64,000 nucleotides of DNA from the NCBI RefSeq assembly GCF_000987955.1, contig NZ_LAZU01000025.1, positions 372,001 through 436,000 on the forward strand. The letters are read 5' to 3'. Under the pieces are notes generated by a model. It was not told where the DNA came from. It worked only from the letters and a program-made list of their open reading frames with translations, and did no database searches. Source of the stretch: Paenibacillus sp. DMB20. Its GTDB lineage: Bacteria > Bacillota > Bacilli > Paenibacillales > Paenibacillaceae. The position numbers and the translations under genes are program-made. Within the stretch, counting starts at the first letter, position 1. Every line of letters begins with the position of its first letter. This document shows, in pieces, positions 18,111 to 28,443 of this stretch.

Positions 18111-19430
18111 ATGAGACAGATGAATGGGTTCAAAATGCTTACGGTTCTGGTTATCGCTGCATTTCTGCTCGCAGCTTGCGGTACATCGAGTACGGGGGGC
18201 GAAGCGGCGGGAGGAAAGACATCCAATAGCGATTCGGGTCAAACAACGGGGAATGATGGAAATGCCAAGGTCAATCTAACCGTCATGACCAACGTTGTTG
18301 GTGAACCCGCAAAAGTGCTGCAGGATATTGCAAACAAATTCATGCAGGAGAATCCGGAAATTAAAGTGGATTTCAGCGCGCCGGGTGCCGAGTACGAGAA
18401 CATTATGAAGATGAAAATGGCGTCCAACGAGCTGCCGGATGTGTTCGCTACGCACGGCTGGGCCAAGGTTCGCTACGGTGCGTATTTAGCCGATCTGAAA
18501 GACGAGGAATGGGCTAGCAAGTTGAGCGCCACAATCAAGCCGTCCGTGACCGACGAGCAGGGGAAAGTGTTTGTGCTGCCGATGGACGAGGACAAGGGAG
18601 GTCCCGTGTACAATGCTGCCGTGCTGGAGAAGTATGGCGTACAGGTTCCAATGACGTGGGACGAATTGATGAAGGCTGCGGAAGAAATCAAAACGAAAAG
18701 TAACGGTGAAGTGGTCCCTATTCATATCGGAGGAGCGGATTCATGGCCGATCGGGCAATTTTTCGATTTCTATGCGACATCGGTCTTTATAAGCCCGGAG
18801 AAGAATGATGCTGCGCAGCTTCTGGACGGTACATTCGATTGGAACCGCTTCGACGCCCTGCCGCAAATGTTCTTATCCTTGCAGGAGAAGGGGTACTTAA
18901 ACAAGGATGTGCTGACAGCCAAGTATAGCGATTCCGCGAAGGCTTTTGCCGAAGGAAAGGCGGCATTTGGCATCTATGGCCCGTTCCTTATTGAAGAAGC
19001 GAAGAAGTTCAACCCTGATTTGAAAGCAGGCTTGATGCCGATCCATTCCGTCGTGGCGGGCGATGCTCCAACCTTGGTTGGAGGGGAGAAGACGACATGG
19101 GGAGTCTGGAAGGATTCCCCGCACGGCGAAGCGGCCCGGAAATTCGTCGCTTACTACGCCAAACCGGATAACATCGCTTTAGTTTCGGCCTCGAATGCGC
19201 TTCCTCCCGGAATTGACGGCGTATCGATCGCTGCAGGCGACTTGACGGCCGACTTTGAAAAGTATAAAGATTTGCGAGTGTTCCCGTACTTTGATCGAGT
19301 GTACTTGCCGAACGGGATGTGGGATGTCATGTGCAAAAATGGCCAGGACTTGCTGGCAGGAGGCATTACGCCTCGCGAATTTTCGGAAAACATGAAAAAG
19401 GAATACGAAAGATTGCGGACTGCTCAATAG
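18111..19430 (+). CDS. Sugar ABC transporter substrate-binding lipoprotein
   Basis: A 439-aa lipoprotein. The signal peptide ends in the lipobox LLAACG (cysteine near residue 23), followed by a Ser/Gly/Thr-rich linker. The body is a type 2 periplasmic-binding fold (family 1 extracellular solute-binding protein), with [21 protein letters not shown] and an ALPPGIDG hinge-like end. It captures an oligosaccharide and delivers it to the two permeases just downstream. ATG 18111 follows AAGGGGG. As usual for this class, no ATPase gene is in the operon; a shared MsmX/UgpC-type ATPase elsewhere is expected. Confidence 0.94.
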   Translation: MRQMNGFKMLTVLVIAAFLLAACGTSSTGGEAAGGKTSNSDSGQTTGNDGNAKVNLTVMTNVVGEPAKVLQDIANKFMQENPEIKVDFSAPGAEYENIMKMKMASNELPDVFATHGWAKVRYGAYLADLKDEEWASKLSATIKPSVTDEQGKVFVLPMDEDKGGPVYNAAVLEKYGVQVPMTWDELMKAAEEIKTKSNGEVVPIHIGGADSWPIGQFFDFYATSVFISPEKNDAAQLLDGTFDWNRFDALPQMFLSLQEKGYLNKDVLTAKYSDSAKAFAEGKAAFGIYGPFLIEEAKKFNPDLKAGLMPIHSVVAGDAPTLVGGEKTTWGVWKDSPHGEAARKFVAYYAKPDNIALVSASNALPPGIDGVSIAAGDLTADFEKYKDLRVFPYFDRVYLPNGMWDVMCKNGQDLLAGGITPREFSENMKKEYERLRTAQ

Positions 19431-19504
19431 AGCAGAATGATAAGGAAATGGCCTGCAGGTTGCTTGCCTTCCTGCGGGCTAATTCAACACCTAGGAGGGA
19501 GCGT

Positions 19505-20449
19505 ATGGCTAGAAGTCCGTCAGGGGTTGATTCCTCGCGAGGAGGAATTGCGCAATCGCAATCCAACTTTGCAGTCAGATGGATTTATTCTGCCGGAATA
19601 CTCAATTTGATGTACGTCCCGGCATTGCTGTTATTTGCGGTTTTCATTTTCTACCCGCTTATTCAAGGAATTAAAATTTCCTTCACCAACTGGGATGGTT
19701 ACTCCCAGAGTTACGCTTGGGTAGGATTGGAAAAGTACCGGCTTATGTTTTCGGACCAAAAGATTCTGCAGACGATTCGGAACACGTTCATTTACGGATT
19801 CGGCAGCACTCTATTTCAAAATGTGATGGGCCTGGCTTACGCCTTGTTCCTGGATCAGAAAATAAGAGGGAAAGGCCTTGTCCGAATGATCGTGTATCTC
19901 CCCGTCATTATCAGCCCTTTAATTATGGGGTATATCAGCTACTTCTTCTTCCAATATGACGGCGGCGCATTGAATGATGCAATGGGGCTGTTCGGCGGGG
20001 AGGCCGTCGATTGGCTGGCGAACGGATCACGTGCCGTATGGATGATCACCTTGGTCAACACCTATCAGTACATGGGAATCGCGATGATTATTTTTTTAGC
20101 AGGGCTGCAATCCATATCAAGGGAGTATTACGAAGCGGCCAATATCGATGGGGCCGGCTGGTGGAGCCGATTCAGGGGGATTACCCTTCCGCTGCTGATG
20201 CCGGCGATTACGATCAATATCGTGCTCAACCTCATCGGAGGCTTGAAACTATTCGATGTCATTGTGGCCATGACGAACGGCGGGCCGGGTTATGCGACGC
20301 AGTCTTTGTCCACGATGATGTACAATTTGTACTTCGCCCGTCAGGATGCAGGATATGCGGCAGCGCTTGGGAACTTCATGTTCATCATCATCGCCGTTAT
20401 CAGCATAACGGCTCTCGTGCTGCTGCGTCGAAAGGAAGTGGATGCATGA
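19505..20449 (+). CDS. Sugar ABC transporter permease (MalF/UgpA-like)
   Basis: A 314-aa inner-membrane permease of the CUT1 class with six membrane segments. The EAA loop is [20 protein letters not shown] (with the invariant glycine), and [14 protein letters not shown] is near the C-terminus. The frame is open from 19319, but I start at ATG 19505, just after AGGAGGGAGCGT. The upstream codons overlap the binding-protein gene and look non-coding. Its stop overlaps the next permease start. Confidence 0.93.
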   Translation: MARSPSGVDSSRGGIAQSQSNFAVRWIYSAGILNLMYVPALLLFAVFIFYPLIQGIKISFTNWDGYSQSYAWVGLEKYRLMFSDQKILQTIRNTFIYGFGSTLFQNVMGLAYALFLDQKIRGKGLVRMIVYLPVIISPLIMGYISYFFFQYDGGALNDAMGLFGGEAVDWLANGSRAVWMITLVNTYQYMGIAMIIFLAGLQSISREYYEAANIDGAGWWSRFRGITLPLLMPAITINIVLNLIGGLKLFDVIVAMTNGGPGYATQSLSTMMYNLYFARQDAGYAAALGNFMFIIIAVISITALVLLRRKEVDA

Positions 20450-21252
20450 AGGCTTTTAAATATATCGCTGCCTTGATCATCCTGATCATCCACAGCATTC
20501 CTTTTTACATTTTAGTCAATCTGTCCTTTAAGCCGATCGAGGATACGAGCAGCAAATGGATGCCTTCGTCGTCTCTTCGTTTCGAGAATTTCATTGATGC
20601 ATGGAAGGATGCCCAGCTGGGTCGAGCCGTATTGAACAATGGGATCGTTACGCTGCTTGCAGTCATTCTCGTCGTGCTTATCGGAGCGTGTGCTTCCTAT
20701 CCGCTTGCCCGCCATGCAACGAGATGGAACCGGTTCGTTTATACGCTTTGCATCTCATGTTTGATCGTACCGGCGCTGACGATTCTCGTACCTTTGTACA
20801 AATTTATCGTAGACGTCGGCGGGATCAATACATACTGGGCAATCATACTGACGCAGGTCACGTTTTCGCTTCCGATGACGATTTTCTTGTTTACCGGCTT
20901 TGTGAGCACTGTTCCTAGGGAGCTGGATGAAGCGGGGCTGATCGATGGCTGCAGCCGGTACGGCATTTTTTTGAGGATTATATTTCCTTTGCTGAAGCCG
21001 ATAACGGCTACTGTCGTCATTTTGATCGGGGTTCAGGTATGGAACGACTATCAGTTTTCCGTATTCTTCCTGCAGAAAAAAGAGATGATGACGATCCCGG
21101 TTGCTTTGTCGGGGTTCGTCTCGCAATTCCACAGCAACATTAGCTGGGTCGCCGCAGGATGCTTCATCGGGATGCTGCCGCTTACCGTCGTTTATCTGTT
21201 TCTGCAAAAGTATTTCGTGAAAGGAATGGTAGAGGGAGCCATTAAGGGATAG
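20446..21252 (+). CDS. Sugar ABC transporter permease (MalG/UgpE-like)
   Basis: A 268-aa CUT1 permease, second half of the heterodimeric channel. Six hydrophobic segments are visible, with the EAA motif [20 protein letters not shown] and a C-terminal [17 protein letters not shown], the usual end of this family. The ATG at 20446 overlaps the previous stop (ATGA), so the two permeases are translationally coupled. A longer upstream frame is a shadow inside the first permease. The GH101-like gene begins 44 bases later, so all four genes probably form one transcript. Confidence 0.93.
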   Translation: MKAFKYIAALIILIIHSIPFYILVNLSFKPIEDTSSKWMPSSSLRFENFIDAWKDAQLGRAVLNNGIVTLLAVILVVLIGACASYPLARHATRWNRFVYTLCISCLIVPALTILVPLYKFIVDVGGINTYWAIILTQVTFSLPMTIFLFTGFVSTVPRELDEAGLIDGCSRYGIFLRIIFPLLKPITATVVILIGVQVWNDYQFSVFFLQKKEMMTIPVALSGFVSQFHSNISWVAAGCFIGMLPLTVVYLFLQKYFVKGMVEGAIKG

Positions 21253-21296
21253 AGGGAAAAATCAATCAAAATGAAGATCGAAAAGGGAGGGGTAGC

Positions 21297-24200
21297 ATGT
21301 TCAAGATAAAATCGGGTTCGGCGTTCATGTCATTATGTCTTGTTATTTCAATGACGTTTGGGGTGTTTGCAACTGGCGGGGGAGTTCAAGCGCAAGCTGC
21401 AAATGGGGATGACAATCCGCTCGTGTCCGTTCGGCTGACGGCTGCCGAAACGAATGTACCGTTGGACGGCGTGACGCACTTACAGGTGATTGGCAAGTTG
21501 AAAGACGGCAGCGAGATTGATTTGAGGAATGATTCGAAGGCAACGATCGAATACAGCGCTCCTGCTGAAATGTTCACGATTGAAAAAGATGGTACAGCAA
21601 GGGCGGGAACGTATGATGTAGGCGATGTCAAGGTAGGGGTGAAGGTATCGAGAGAAGGCGGTACCTTTACGGATAAGCTGACGATGACCATCAGGCCCGA
21701 ACCAGCAAGGCCGTTTTTACGGGATTATGCAAGGACCTTAACGATGAAGCTTTACCTGGGGGACAACGGCAATATTGAACTGACCTTGGATGAAGCGCTT
21801 GATGCAATTAAGAAGATGGATCAGTTGACGCGCGGCATGCCGAAAATTATTTATTTGGTCGGCTGGCAGCACGACGGTCACGACTCGAAATATCCGGACT
21901 GGAATGTCGTGAACACCAAGTTAAAACGAGCCGGGGATGAAACGGCGCTGGACAGCATGAAATGGTTCATGGATGAGGCCGAGAAGTATAATACGACGAT
22001 CAGCTTTCACATTAATATGACGGATGCATACATGGACAGTCCGCAGTGGAAGGAATTCGTCGACAAGGATTTGATCCGCAAAGAAGAGAACGGGGATTTA
22101 ATAAAAGGCGGCCACTGGGTGAGCGGCCAAAGCTATCGCATTAATCTGACCCGTGCGTGGGAGGCAGGCGTGCTTCAACGCAACATCGATGATTTGCTTG
22201 CTGGAATTCCGCAGCTGCTGCGCGGCAGAACGATCCACATCGATGCATTCATAACGAGCCTGACGGAGGTGCCGGTATCGGATGGGTATGCGGACCCTTA
22301 TCATAAGACTACGCATCGTCAGGAGACGGAGACGCAGAAGGAGATTTTGCGATATTGGCGCGATAAAGGCATGGACGTTACGAGCGAATATTTCCATGCC
22401 TACCGCGTCAATCCGCTTTTTGGTCTGCAGCCGATGGCTTGGTGGGCCGATTGGCGTTCGATCGACAGCCAGTTGAAGCTGCCGGCCGCTTTAGCCGTAG
22501 GCGGTAAAGGCGGGGATGAGTTGTTCGGCACGAGCATGCATGGCGAAGATATTGTGCGAAAAGACAAGGTGAGGCTGACTGGATTTTTGCGGGAATTCAG
22601 TACGACGACATTGCTATGGCAATATCTTAATCAGTTCGATCGCCTCTCTTATGATAGCAGCACAAACACCGTGCATTTTTCAAATCATGTGACGAGCTCT
22701 AAGCAGGAGGGCAAACGGATCGTAAAACAAGGCGATGTCCTTATAGCAGACGGAACGAATATGTTCGTGCCTGCATTATGGCGCAATGATGAACCGGAAA
22801 TCATGGCATACAGTCAGGACGGATACACGGACAGAAGCTGGAAGCTGCCGGCGGATTGGGCTGGCGTGCAGGCCGTCGACGTATACGAAATCGGGCCGGG
22901 ACTGCCCAGATTGATGTCAAGAGGAATGACCGTAGTCGACGGGACGGTTACATTATCGTTGCCACCCGACACGGGGGTATATATTGCACCAGCATCTGCC
23001 GACCCACTGGATCCCATACAGGACATCGCTACGGGAATCAAGACGGTTCCTACCCCTGCGAAGGATGCGATCCGATTAACGCTCCCTGCGGTTCCCGAAG
23101 GCTATGAAATTCAGCTGCTCGAATCCAAACGCCCGAACATCATTGATCATACCGGAAAAATAACGCCGACGACGCAAGAGGAAGAAGTCCTCCTCGTATT
23201 CCAAGTGAAGCGTACGGCAGATGGCGTTTTTACTCATACGGCTGCGATACCGGTCATCGTGCCGTCGGGAAGCGCAAACAATATAAAAGATGTATACGAT
23301 CCGAAGGATGCGATTTTAACGGGGAATACGCTGTTGAGAAGCAGTGACCGTTTTATGACGGGAAGCGCACTCGGATTTGTTGGCGGTGAAGCCGGAAACA
23401 ACAATACCGCAGCGTTTCAAAATATTATAGTGCCCGGCGATGGTGTTTATGATTTGCAGATCGAATATGCAACCGCAGAACCCCGTTCCGTGTTCGTCCG
23501 CGCGAATGAGGAAGAAGGCATTGAAGTGCCGCTGACGGGAACGGATTGGAATACGGCATTGCATAAAACGATCCGGATTGAGCTTAGGAAAGGTCTGAAT
23601 ACGATCACCCTGTATAATCCCGCAAAATATGCACCGGATATGGGAGCTCTTACGGTGATGTCCATTAGTCCGCACACGATTGCCGAAACGATCGCCGCTA
23701 TTCAACCTCCGGCGAAGAACGACAAAATGTTAACGCTTCCTTCTGTACCGCCAGGATTCAGCATCGCGATCAAGTCGACGGATAACGAAGCGATCATACA
23801 TTCAGATGGAACCATAAAATCGCCAGCTGCAGAGGAAACGGTGCATCTTATTTTGGAAGTGACGAGGAGCTATGACGGCGCGACAGCTGAGACTGTGCTC
23901 ATTCCCGTGCTTGTGCCGGGCAAGTCTCTCATTACAAGTCTGTCTCCGGTAAGGGTGAGTACGGTTGTCGGTACGCCGCCGATTATGCCTTCAGTCGTGA
24001 CGGCCACGTATTCTGATCTAACGACAACAGAAGTACCTGTTGTATGGGACGCAATAGAGGCAGACCAGTATGCAAAGGCGGGGACATTTACGGTAAGCGG
24101 GACGGTTGCAGACACCGAACTTCAAGCAGTGGCTGCCGTTACCGTAACGAACGAACCGGCAGAAACGCCTTATATTACGAAGCTTGCGCCGATATTTGTG

Positions 24201-25298
24201 AATACCGTCGTCGGTACGCCACCGGTCATGCCATCGGTCGTAACGGCCACGTATTCCGATTTGGCGACAGCAGAAGTTCCTGTCGTATGGGATTCGATAG
24301 ATTCAAGCCAGTATAGCAAGGTTGGTGCCTTTAAAGTGAAGGGAACCGTGGAAGGTACAACCATACCTGGAGAAGCCCACGTTACCGTCAAGTCCAAAGA
24401 AGAACCGGGAAGCGGGTATAACAATGGAAATCCTGGCGGTAGCAATAATGGTTCAGGAAGCAGCAGCAATTCTGGCGCGAGTACCTTTACTCCTTTGCCT
24501 ATTAAGGAACCCGACAAACCTAAACCGGAAGGACAACGCGATTCTGAACCTAAAATCATGGAGTTGCCGTATGAGCTGACTGCCGATCAACTCAAAAAAC
24601 CGGGCGTTGTATCCGTTGTACGGGTGAATAAGGACGGCACCACAACGCCAATCATATTCAGTTTCTATGACCCGGCTGCGAAGAGAGTGAAATTCATAGG
24701 TTCTCCCGAAGAAAAATATGAAGTTGTGCATACGGCGAAAAAGTTCACGGATTTGGTTAAGCATTCATGGGCAGAGGAAGCCATTGAAACGCTTGCCTCA
24801 CGCGGTGTGCTGCATGGCGTGTCACTGAATCGATTTGCCCCGGAACTGGAACTGACTCGTGCCGAGCTGGTGGTCATGCTTGTGCGTATGTTCAACTTCG
24901 CTGTTGAAACAGACTCTAACTTCGATGATGTAAGCCGATCGGCAACCTATTATAAAGAAATCGCGATAGCGAAGAAGTTGGGCCTTGTTCACGGCGTTAC
25001 GGATACGGAGTTTCATCCCGAAGCGAAGGTAACCCGCGAGCAATTGATAACGATCGTTGAACGAATCTTGCGTCAAGAGAAGCTTATCGCAATATCGGCA
25101 AACGTGAACGAGTTGACTGGCTTTGCAGATCGCGAGCAAATCGCGGATTTCGCGCAGCATAGTGCAACAATGCTTGTGAAGCTGAAATTGGTAGTAGGCG
25201 CTAACAAGCAATTGTTCCCGAAAAAGACGACGAGTCGCGCCGAGGCTGCAGTAGTGCTGTATCGTATCATCCCATTAGTCTTGCAAGACAAAGAATAG
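21297..25298 (+). CDS. SLH-anchored GH101-like glycosidase (endo-alpha-N-acetylgalactosaminidase family)
   Basis: A 1333-aa exported enzyme. Order: signal peptide (1-36); Ig-like region (about 40-135); GH101-like catalytic domain (about 140-560) with IIYLVGWQHDGHDSKYPDW, ISFHINMTDAYMDSPQW, a likely nucleophile Asp316 in IHIDAF and a likely acid/base Glu364 in DVTSEYF. Then come a degenerate Ig-like repeat (about 580-660), a CBM-like beta domain (about 665-790), a second copy of that repeat (about 795-880), two tandem Big_4 Ig domains (about 885-1025), a Gly/Asn/Ser linker and three SLH motifs (about 1145-1333). SLH motifs hold the enzyme on cell-wall polymer. GH101 enzymes release O-glycan disaccharides from mucin-type proteins. 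Substrate here is inference. Start supported by GGGAGGGG. Confidence 0.82.
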   Translation: MFKIKSGSAFMSLCLVISMTFGVFATGGGVQAQAANGDDNPLVSVRLTAAETNVPLDGVTHLQVIGKLKDGSEIDLRNDSKATIEYSAPAEMFTIEKDGTARAGTYDVGDVKVGVKVSREGGTFTDKLTMTIRPEPARPFLRDYARTLTMKLYLGDNGNIELTLDEALDAIKKMDQLTRGMPKIIYLVGWQHDGHDSKYPDWNVVNTKLKRAGDETALDSMKWFMDEAEKYNTTISFHINMTDAYMDSPQWKEFVDKDLIRKEENGDLIKGGHWVSGQSYRINLTRAWEAGVLQRNIDDLLAGIPQLLRGRTIHIDAFITSLTEVPVSDGYADPYHKTTHRQETETQKEILRYWRDKGMDVTSEYFHAYRVNPLFGLQPMAWWADWRSIDSQLKLPAALAVGGKGGDELFGTSMHGEDIVRKDKVRLTGFLREFSTTTLLWQYLNQFDRLSYDSSTNTVHFSNHVTSSKQEGKRIVKQGDVLIADGTNMFVPALWRNDEPEIMAYSQDGYTDRSWKLPADWAGVQAVDVYEIGPGLPRLMSRGMTVVDGTVTLSLPPDTGVYIAPASADPLDPIQDIATGIKTVPTPAKDAIRLTLPAVPEGYEIQLLESKRPNIIDHTGKITPTTQEEEVLLVFQVKRTADGVFTHTAAIPVIVPSGSANNIKDVYDPKDAILTGNTLLRSSDRFMTGSALGFVGGEAGNNNTAAFQNIIVPGDGVYDLQIEYATAEPRSVFVRANEEEGIEVPLTGTDWNTALHKTIRIELRKGLNTITLYNPAKYAPDMGALTVMSISPHTIAETIAAIQPPAKNDKMLTLPSVPPGFSIAIKSTDNEAIIHSDGTIKSPAAEETVHLILEVTRSYDGATAETVLIPVLVPGKSLITSLSPVRVSTVVGTPPIMPSVVTATYSDLTTTEVPVVWDAIEADQYAKAGTFTVSGTVADTELQAVAAVTVTNEPAETPYITKLAPIFVNTVVGTPPVMPSVVTATYSDLATAEVPVVWDSIDSSQYSKVGAFKVKGTVEGTTIPGEAHVTVKSKEEPGSGYNNGNPGGSNNGSGSSSNSGASTFTPLPIKEPDKPKPEGQRDSEPKIMELPYELTADQLKKPGVVSVVRVNKDGTTTPIIFSFYDPAAKRVKFIGSPEEKYEVVHTAKKFTDLVKHSWAEEAIETLASRGVLHGVSLNRFAPELELTRAELVVMLVRMFNFAVETDSNFDDVSRSATYYKEIAIAKKLGLVHGVTDTEFHPEAKVTREQLITIVERILRQEKLIAISANVNELTGFADREQIADFAQHSATMLVKLKLVVGANKQLFPKKTTSRAEAAVVLYRIIPLVLQDKE

Positions 25299-25308
25299 AA
25301 TACGCGAA

Positions 25309-25345
25309 AACAGCCTTCTCCTCGAAATTGGGGGAAGGCTGTTTG
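25309..25345. terminator. Shared terminator between the GH101-like gene and chitinase
   Basis: A stem of about 14 bp, AACAGCCTTCTCC with GGGGGAAGGCTGTT, follows the glycosidase stop by 10 bases. It continues into TTTGTCATT on the plus strand and into AAAA/TTTT on the minus strand. It can serve both convergent genes. Confidence 0.78.
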
Positions 25346-25429
25346 TCATTCATATGATTTTTCTACGAAAACCTGAATAGTACGATTAGGTATATGGGGG
25401 CCGTTGTTTCTTCTGAAATGAAGGCCTAG

Positions 25430-26662
25430 TCAGAATGGCTTCATGCCAAGCGTATTGATTTTTTCTCCCGTAATATCCACGCCCATTCGGTTCGTAATGT
25501 CGCGATAGTGACCCGCGCGGCGCTTGATGGCGCCATTGGACTCGTCCAGATCCGCTTCCAGACCGTTGAGGACCATGATGCTGACGCCGAATCCGGCAGG
25601 TGCCAATCCTTTGGCCTTCTCTTCATTTGAAGGCTTCCATCTGCCGATCATGACGTCATGGGCGGAAGGCTTCGGCGCTTGCGGCGTCATCCAGAATAAG
25701 ATGGCGGTTGCAAAACCAAGCTTGCCGTCGGCCGCAATTGACTCCGGATTTTTCAACAGGACGTTCTTGTCTCCGTATATGATGGCGCTCATTAATCCAT
25801 ATTTGAAATTCCAACTCAACATGATGGGACCGCGGCCGTAATATTTCTTGCCGGGAACGCCCGGATATTCTTTGCTGCTGGCAGGATCTACGAAGTCGGA
25901 CTTATTCTGGCCCGTCTTGCCCGCAATATTTTCGTTCCAATAGAGTCCCCAGCGCAGCATGCCTCCTGGCGCTTCATCCCAACCGCCGCCCGTCTCATGG
26001 GATAAATTCGCGAGAAGGGCAGCGAGATCACGCTTGCGATCCTTCTCCAGCCCTTCGTTTAAGAAGGCGCCGTAATCCACAATTTGCGTGGCAATGGGCT
26101 TGCTTTTATTTTCGGGCGAGTTGAAATCTGCAGAACGTACGATAAGCGTCTCCGTTTTGCCTTTCTTCTCTAATCGGTAAATTTCTTGCGCGGAATAGTT
26201 TCCTTCCCGGTAGGACACTTTGTATTTGATATTCGCGGTGAGTCTAACGGCGTTGATGAGATTTTGATAGGAATAATAGTCGACCTGATGGGGATTATAG
26301 TCTTTTTTACCTTTGTTGAATTCGTGCCATTCCGGCGATCCGAGCCGCATCGGGAATAAAGCCTCGTATTCTTTCTCGGGAAGAGCGGAGCGGACGGCTT
26401 CAACGGCCTTGTCTGCCGAATAGTCCGGATCGATCCCATCCCACAGTTCCTCAATCTGCTGCCTGCTCAGAATGCGGCTCTCCCCGACGGACAAGTTGGT
26501 GTCAAGCAGGTACTCCGCTTGGATTTTTAATTCAATGGCGTCAGCTTCAACGCTTGAAGCCGGAGACGCTCCGACAGGAATGACGAGCAGCGAGGAAGCC
26601 AGGGTCAGGATCATGGCGCACCGAATCCATTTCTTTGAAAGTGGATACGTGACATTGGACAT
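25430..26662 (-). CDS. Secreted GH19 chitinase
   Basis: A 410-aa protein with a signal peptide of about 30 residues (WIRCAMILTLASSLLVIPVGA). An N-terminal unassigned region runs to about residue 180. The GH19 catalytic domain follows: LLANLSHETGGG (catalytic glutamate), KKYYGRGPIMLSWNFKYGLM, then GFGVSIMVLNGLEADLDE with a late RAGHYRDI. GH19 enzymes cleave chitin by inversion. The N-terminal region may bind substrate, but I do not recognise it. ATG 26662 is eight bases from GGGG, and an in-frame GTG two codons upstream is possible. It adds a second extracellular glycan hydrolase beside the GH101-like locus. Confidence 0.87.
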   Translation of the reverse strand: MSNVTYPLSKKWIRCAMILTLASSLLVIPVGASPASSVEADAIELKIQAEYLLDTNLSVGESRILSRQQIEELWDGIDPDYSADKAVEAVRSALPEKEYEALFPMRLGSPEWHEFNKGKKDYNPHQVDYYSYQNLINAVRLTANIKYKVSYREGNYSAQEIYRLEKKGKTETLIVRSADFNSPENKSKPIATQIVDYGAFLNEGLEKDRKRDLAALLANLSHETGGGWDEAPGGMLRWGLYWNENIAGKTGQNKSDFVDPASSKEYPGVPGKKYYGRGPIMLSWNFKYGLMSAIIYGDKNVLLKNPESIAADGKLGFATAILFWMTPQAPKPSAHDVMIGRWKPSNEEKAKGLAPAGFGVSIMVLNGLEADLDESNGAIKRRAGHYRDITNRMGVDITGEKINTLGMKPF

Positions 26663-26982
26663 AAACACATCCCCTTTTTGTTCAAATGGGCGTAATCCTT
26701 ACCGCTTTTTATTTATATCGCTTTAGTTTTTGATTATGACAAGTTACTGCGCTAATCCTGGAAAGGGAAATCCATGAATGATGAACAGGTGCGATCAAGG
26801 GATCATGGTTTAATCGTCGGAATGAGGCCAAATGTTTACGAAAGCCGATACGGATGCATGTTTTGTCCTTGATGTTGAATAGGATAAAATCAGAACAATC
26901 TCGCAATTTATTATAAACGGGGTACCGTGAGGGGGAATTAAAAATTAGAAAAGAAACGGTAAGAAAAGAAATCGAAACGAAT

Positions 26983-28041
26983 TTGAGCCAAAAGGTGGCA
27001 TCCGATCCCAAACTCCATAATGTGTACCTGCTGGTCCATTCGGATAAGCTGGATATCCACTGGCCCATGGCTGCGGGAGACACGGATGGATTTCCTGCCG
27101 ATCCTCGCCAGGCTTATCATACGGCTAGCATAGGCAAGGCCTTTACTTCGGTTATACTTGCCAAATTAGTAGAGCAGGGGTTTGTCCGGTTTGAAGACCC
27201 CATCGCAAATTACCTGCCTCCGTCCATCCTGAAAGACCTTCATACGCATAAAGGAAAAAATTATGTGCCGGAGATTCAAATTAAACATTTGGTGAGCAAT
27301 ACATCCGGTCTCCCCGATTATTACGAGGACAAACCGAGGGGAGGCCAAGCCGGGTTCATGGATGAAGCTCTCGCGAATCCTTCCCGTTTCTGGACGGCGG
27401 AAGAAACCATAGCGTGGTCGACAGAACATCTGCAACCCCGGTTTCCTCCGGGAAAAGGGCTTCATTATTCGGATACGGGATTCAATCTGTTGGGGCTCAT
27501 CATTGAAAGAGTCACCTCCAAGGCTTATCACGAGGTGCTGCATGATTATATTTTTACTCCCCTAGAGATGAACCACTCCTATCTATCGCACTATTCCAAT
27601 CCTGCCGTCGACAACGGCCTGCCCGTGGCAAACCTTCATTTGAATGATTTAAAAATAAAGCTGGAAGACTACCGCTGTTTCAGCAGTTTTTATGCCGGAG
27701 GTCAAACCGTTTCGACATCAGAGGATCTGCTCACCTTCTTGAAAGCTCTCGTAAACTATCGGATTGTCCGGAAAGAAACCTTGGACACCATGTTGCAATG
27801 GAACAAAATGTGGTTGGGCATGGACTACGGCTATGGGCTCATGAGGCTGCATTTCATTCCGTTTACCCGAAAATACATCGGCTGGGGGCATCTTGGCGCG
27901 AGCGGCGCGGCCATGCTGTATTTCCCCAACTATGATGTGTATATCATGGGAAGCTTCAACCAAACCGCCTATCGGTCCAAAGGCATGAACTATATATTTT
28001 TTAACGTTCTGCGTAAATTAGAAAAACATGTTCGCAGTTAG
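26983..28041 (+). CDS. Serine hydrolase, beta-lactamase/PBP-like (class C fold)
   Basis: A 352-aa protein of the beta-lactamase-related family. HTASIGKAF contains the S-x-x-K nucleophile pair (Ser49, Lys52), LHYSDTGFNLLG supplies the tyrosine motif, and WGHLGASGAAM is the late HxG-like element. Family members act as D-aminopeptidases, esterases or PBP-like enzymes; the role here is unknown. No signal peptide is evident. The listed start is TTG 26983, the first conventional start, but it lacks a ribosome site. The frame is open upstream and an ATT at 26944 sits eight bases after GAGGGGGAA, adding 13 plausible residues. Confidence 0.84.
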   Translation: MSQKVASDPKLHNVYLLVHSDKLDIHWPMAAGDTDGFPADPRQAYHTASIGKAFTSVILAKLVEQGFVRFEDPIANYLPPSILKDLHTHKGKNYVPEIQIKHLVSNTSGLPDYYEDKPRGGQAGFMDEALANPSRFWTAEETIAWSTEHLQPRFPPGKGLHYSDTGFNLLGLIIERVTSKAYHEVLHDYIFTPLEMNHSYLSHYSNPAVDNGLPVANLHLNDLKIKLEDYRCFSSFYAGGQTVSTSEDLLTFLKALVNYRIVRKETLDTMLQWNKMWLGMDYGYGLMRLHFIPFTRKYIGWGHLGASGAAMLYFPNYDVYIMGSFNQTAYRSKGMNYIFFNVLRKLEKHVRS

Positions 28042-28443
28042 AACATTCAAATTAACCCATGCGGGTGGCTTAGTGAGTGGGGGGCCGCTCCCCTTGGCTC
28101 CGTCGAACGCAAAAATGGAACATGCCTAATTGGGCATGTTTTTTGTTTTTTTTAATATTGTCCTCGCAAGCGTGGGCCGTCATTAAACAAATACTTTGGT
28201 TTCTACAAGTCCGTCCATGCTGTATTGTTTTTTTATACTACAGAGTTTTTTGATGCGAACTGACGAATCTTTTTCGTCTTTTGTTGGAATATATACCCAC
28301 AGTTACCAAATGTTTGACAAAACAATGTAAATATTATATACAGTAAGTAATAAGTAATAAGTAATAAGTAACACCAGAATTATTCCATATACAAAGTAAA
28401 CATCAGCCGGCATGAATAAAATCATGAATAGGGGTGGTTTGCT
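28042..28443 (+). other. AT-rich intergenic stretch with two hairpins and a tandem repeat
   Basis: I see no gene in these 400 bases. There is a terminator (28119-28150: AACATGCC/GGCATGTT plus T-runs) for the serine hydrolase, a small GACGAA/TTCGTC hairpin followed by TTTT (28262-28282), and a 7-bp tandem repeat (28344-28371). The base composition changes here to the AT-rich block that lasts until 31.1 kb. Confidence 0.6.
28344..28371 (+). repeat. Four perfect tandem copies of TAAGTAA
   Basis: The 7-base unit TAAGTAA is repeated four times without error, 73 bases upstream of the next start codon. It contains stop codons, so it is non-coding. It lies in the promoter region of the unknown gene at 28444. 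Confidence 0.9.
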
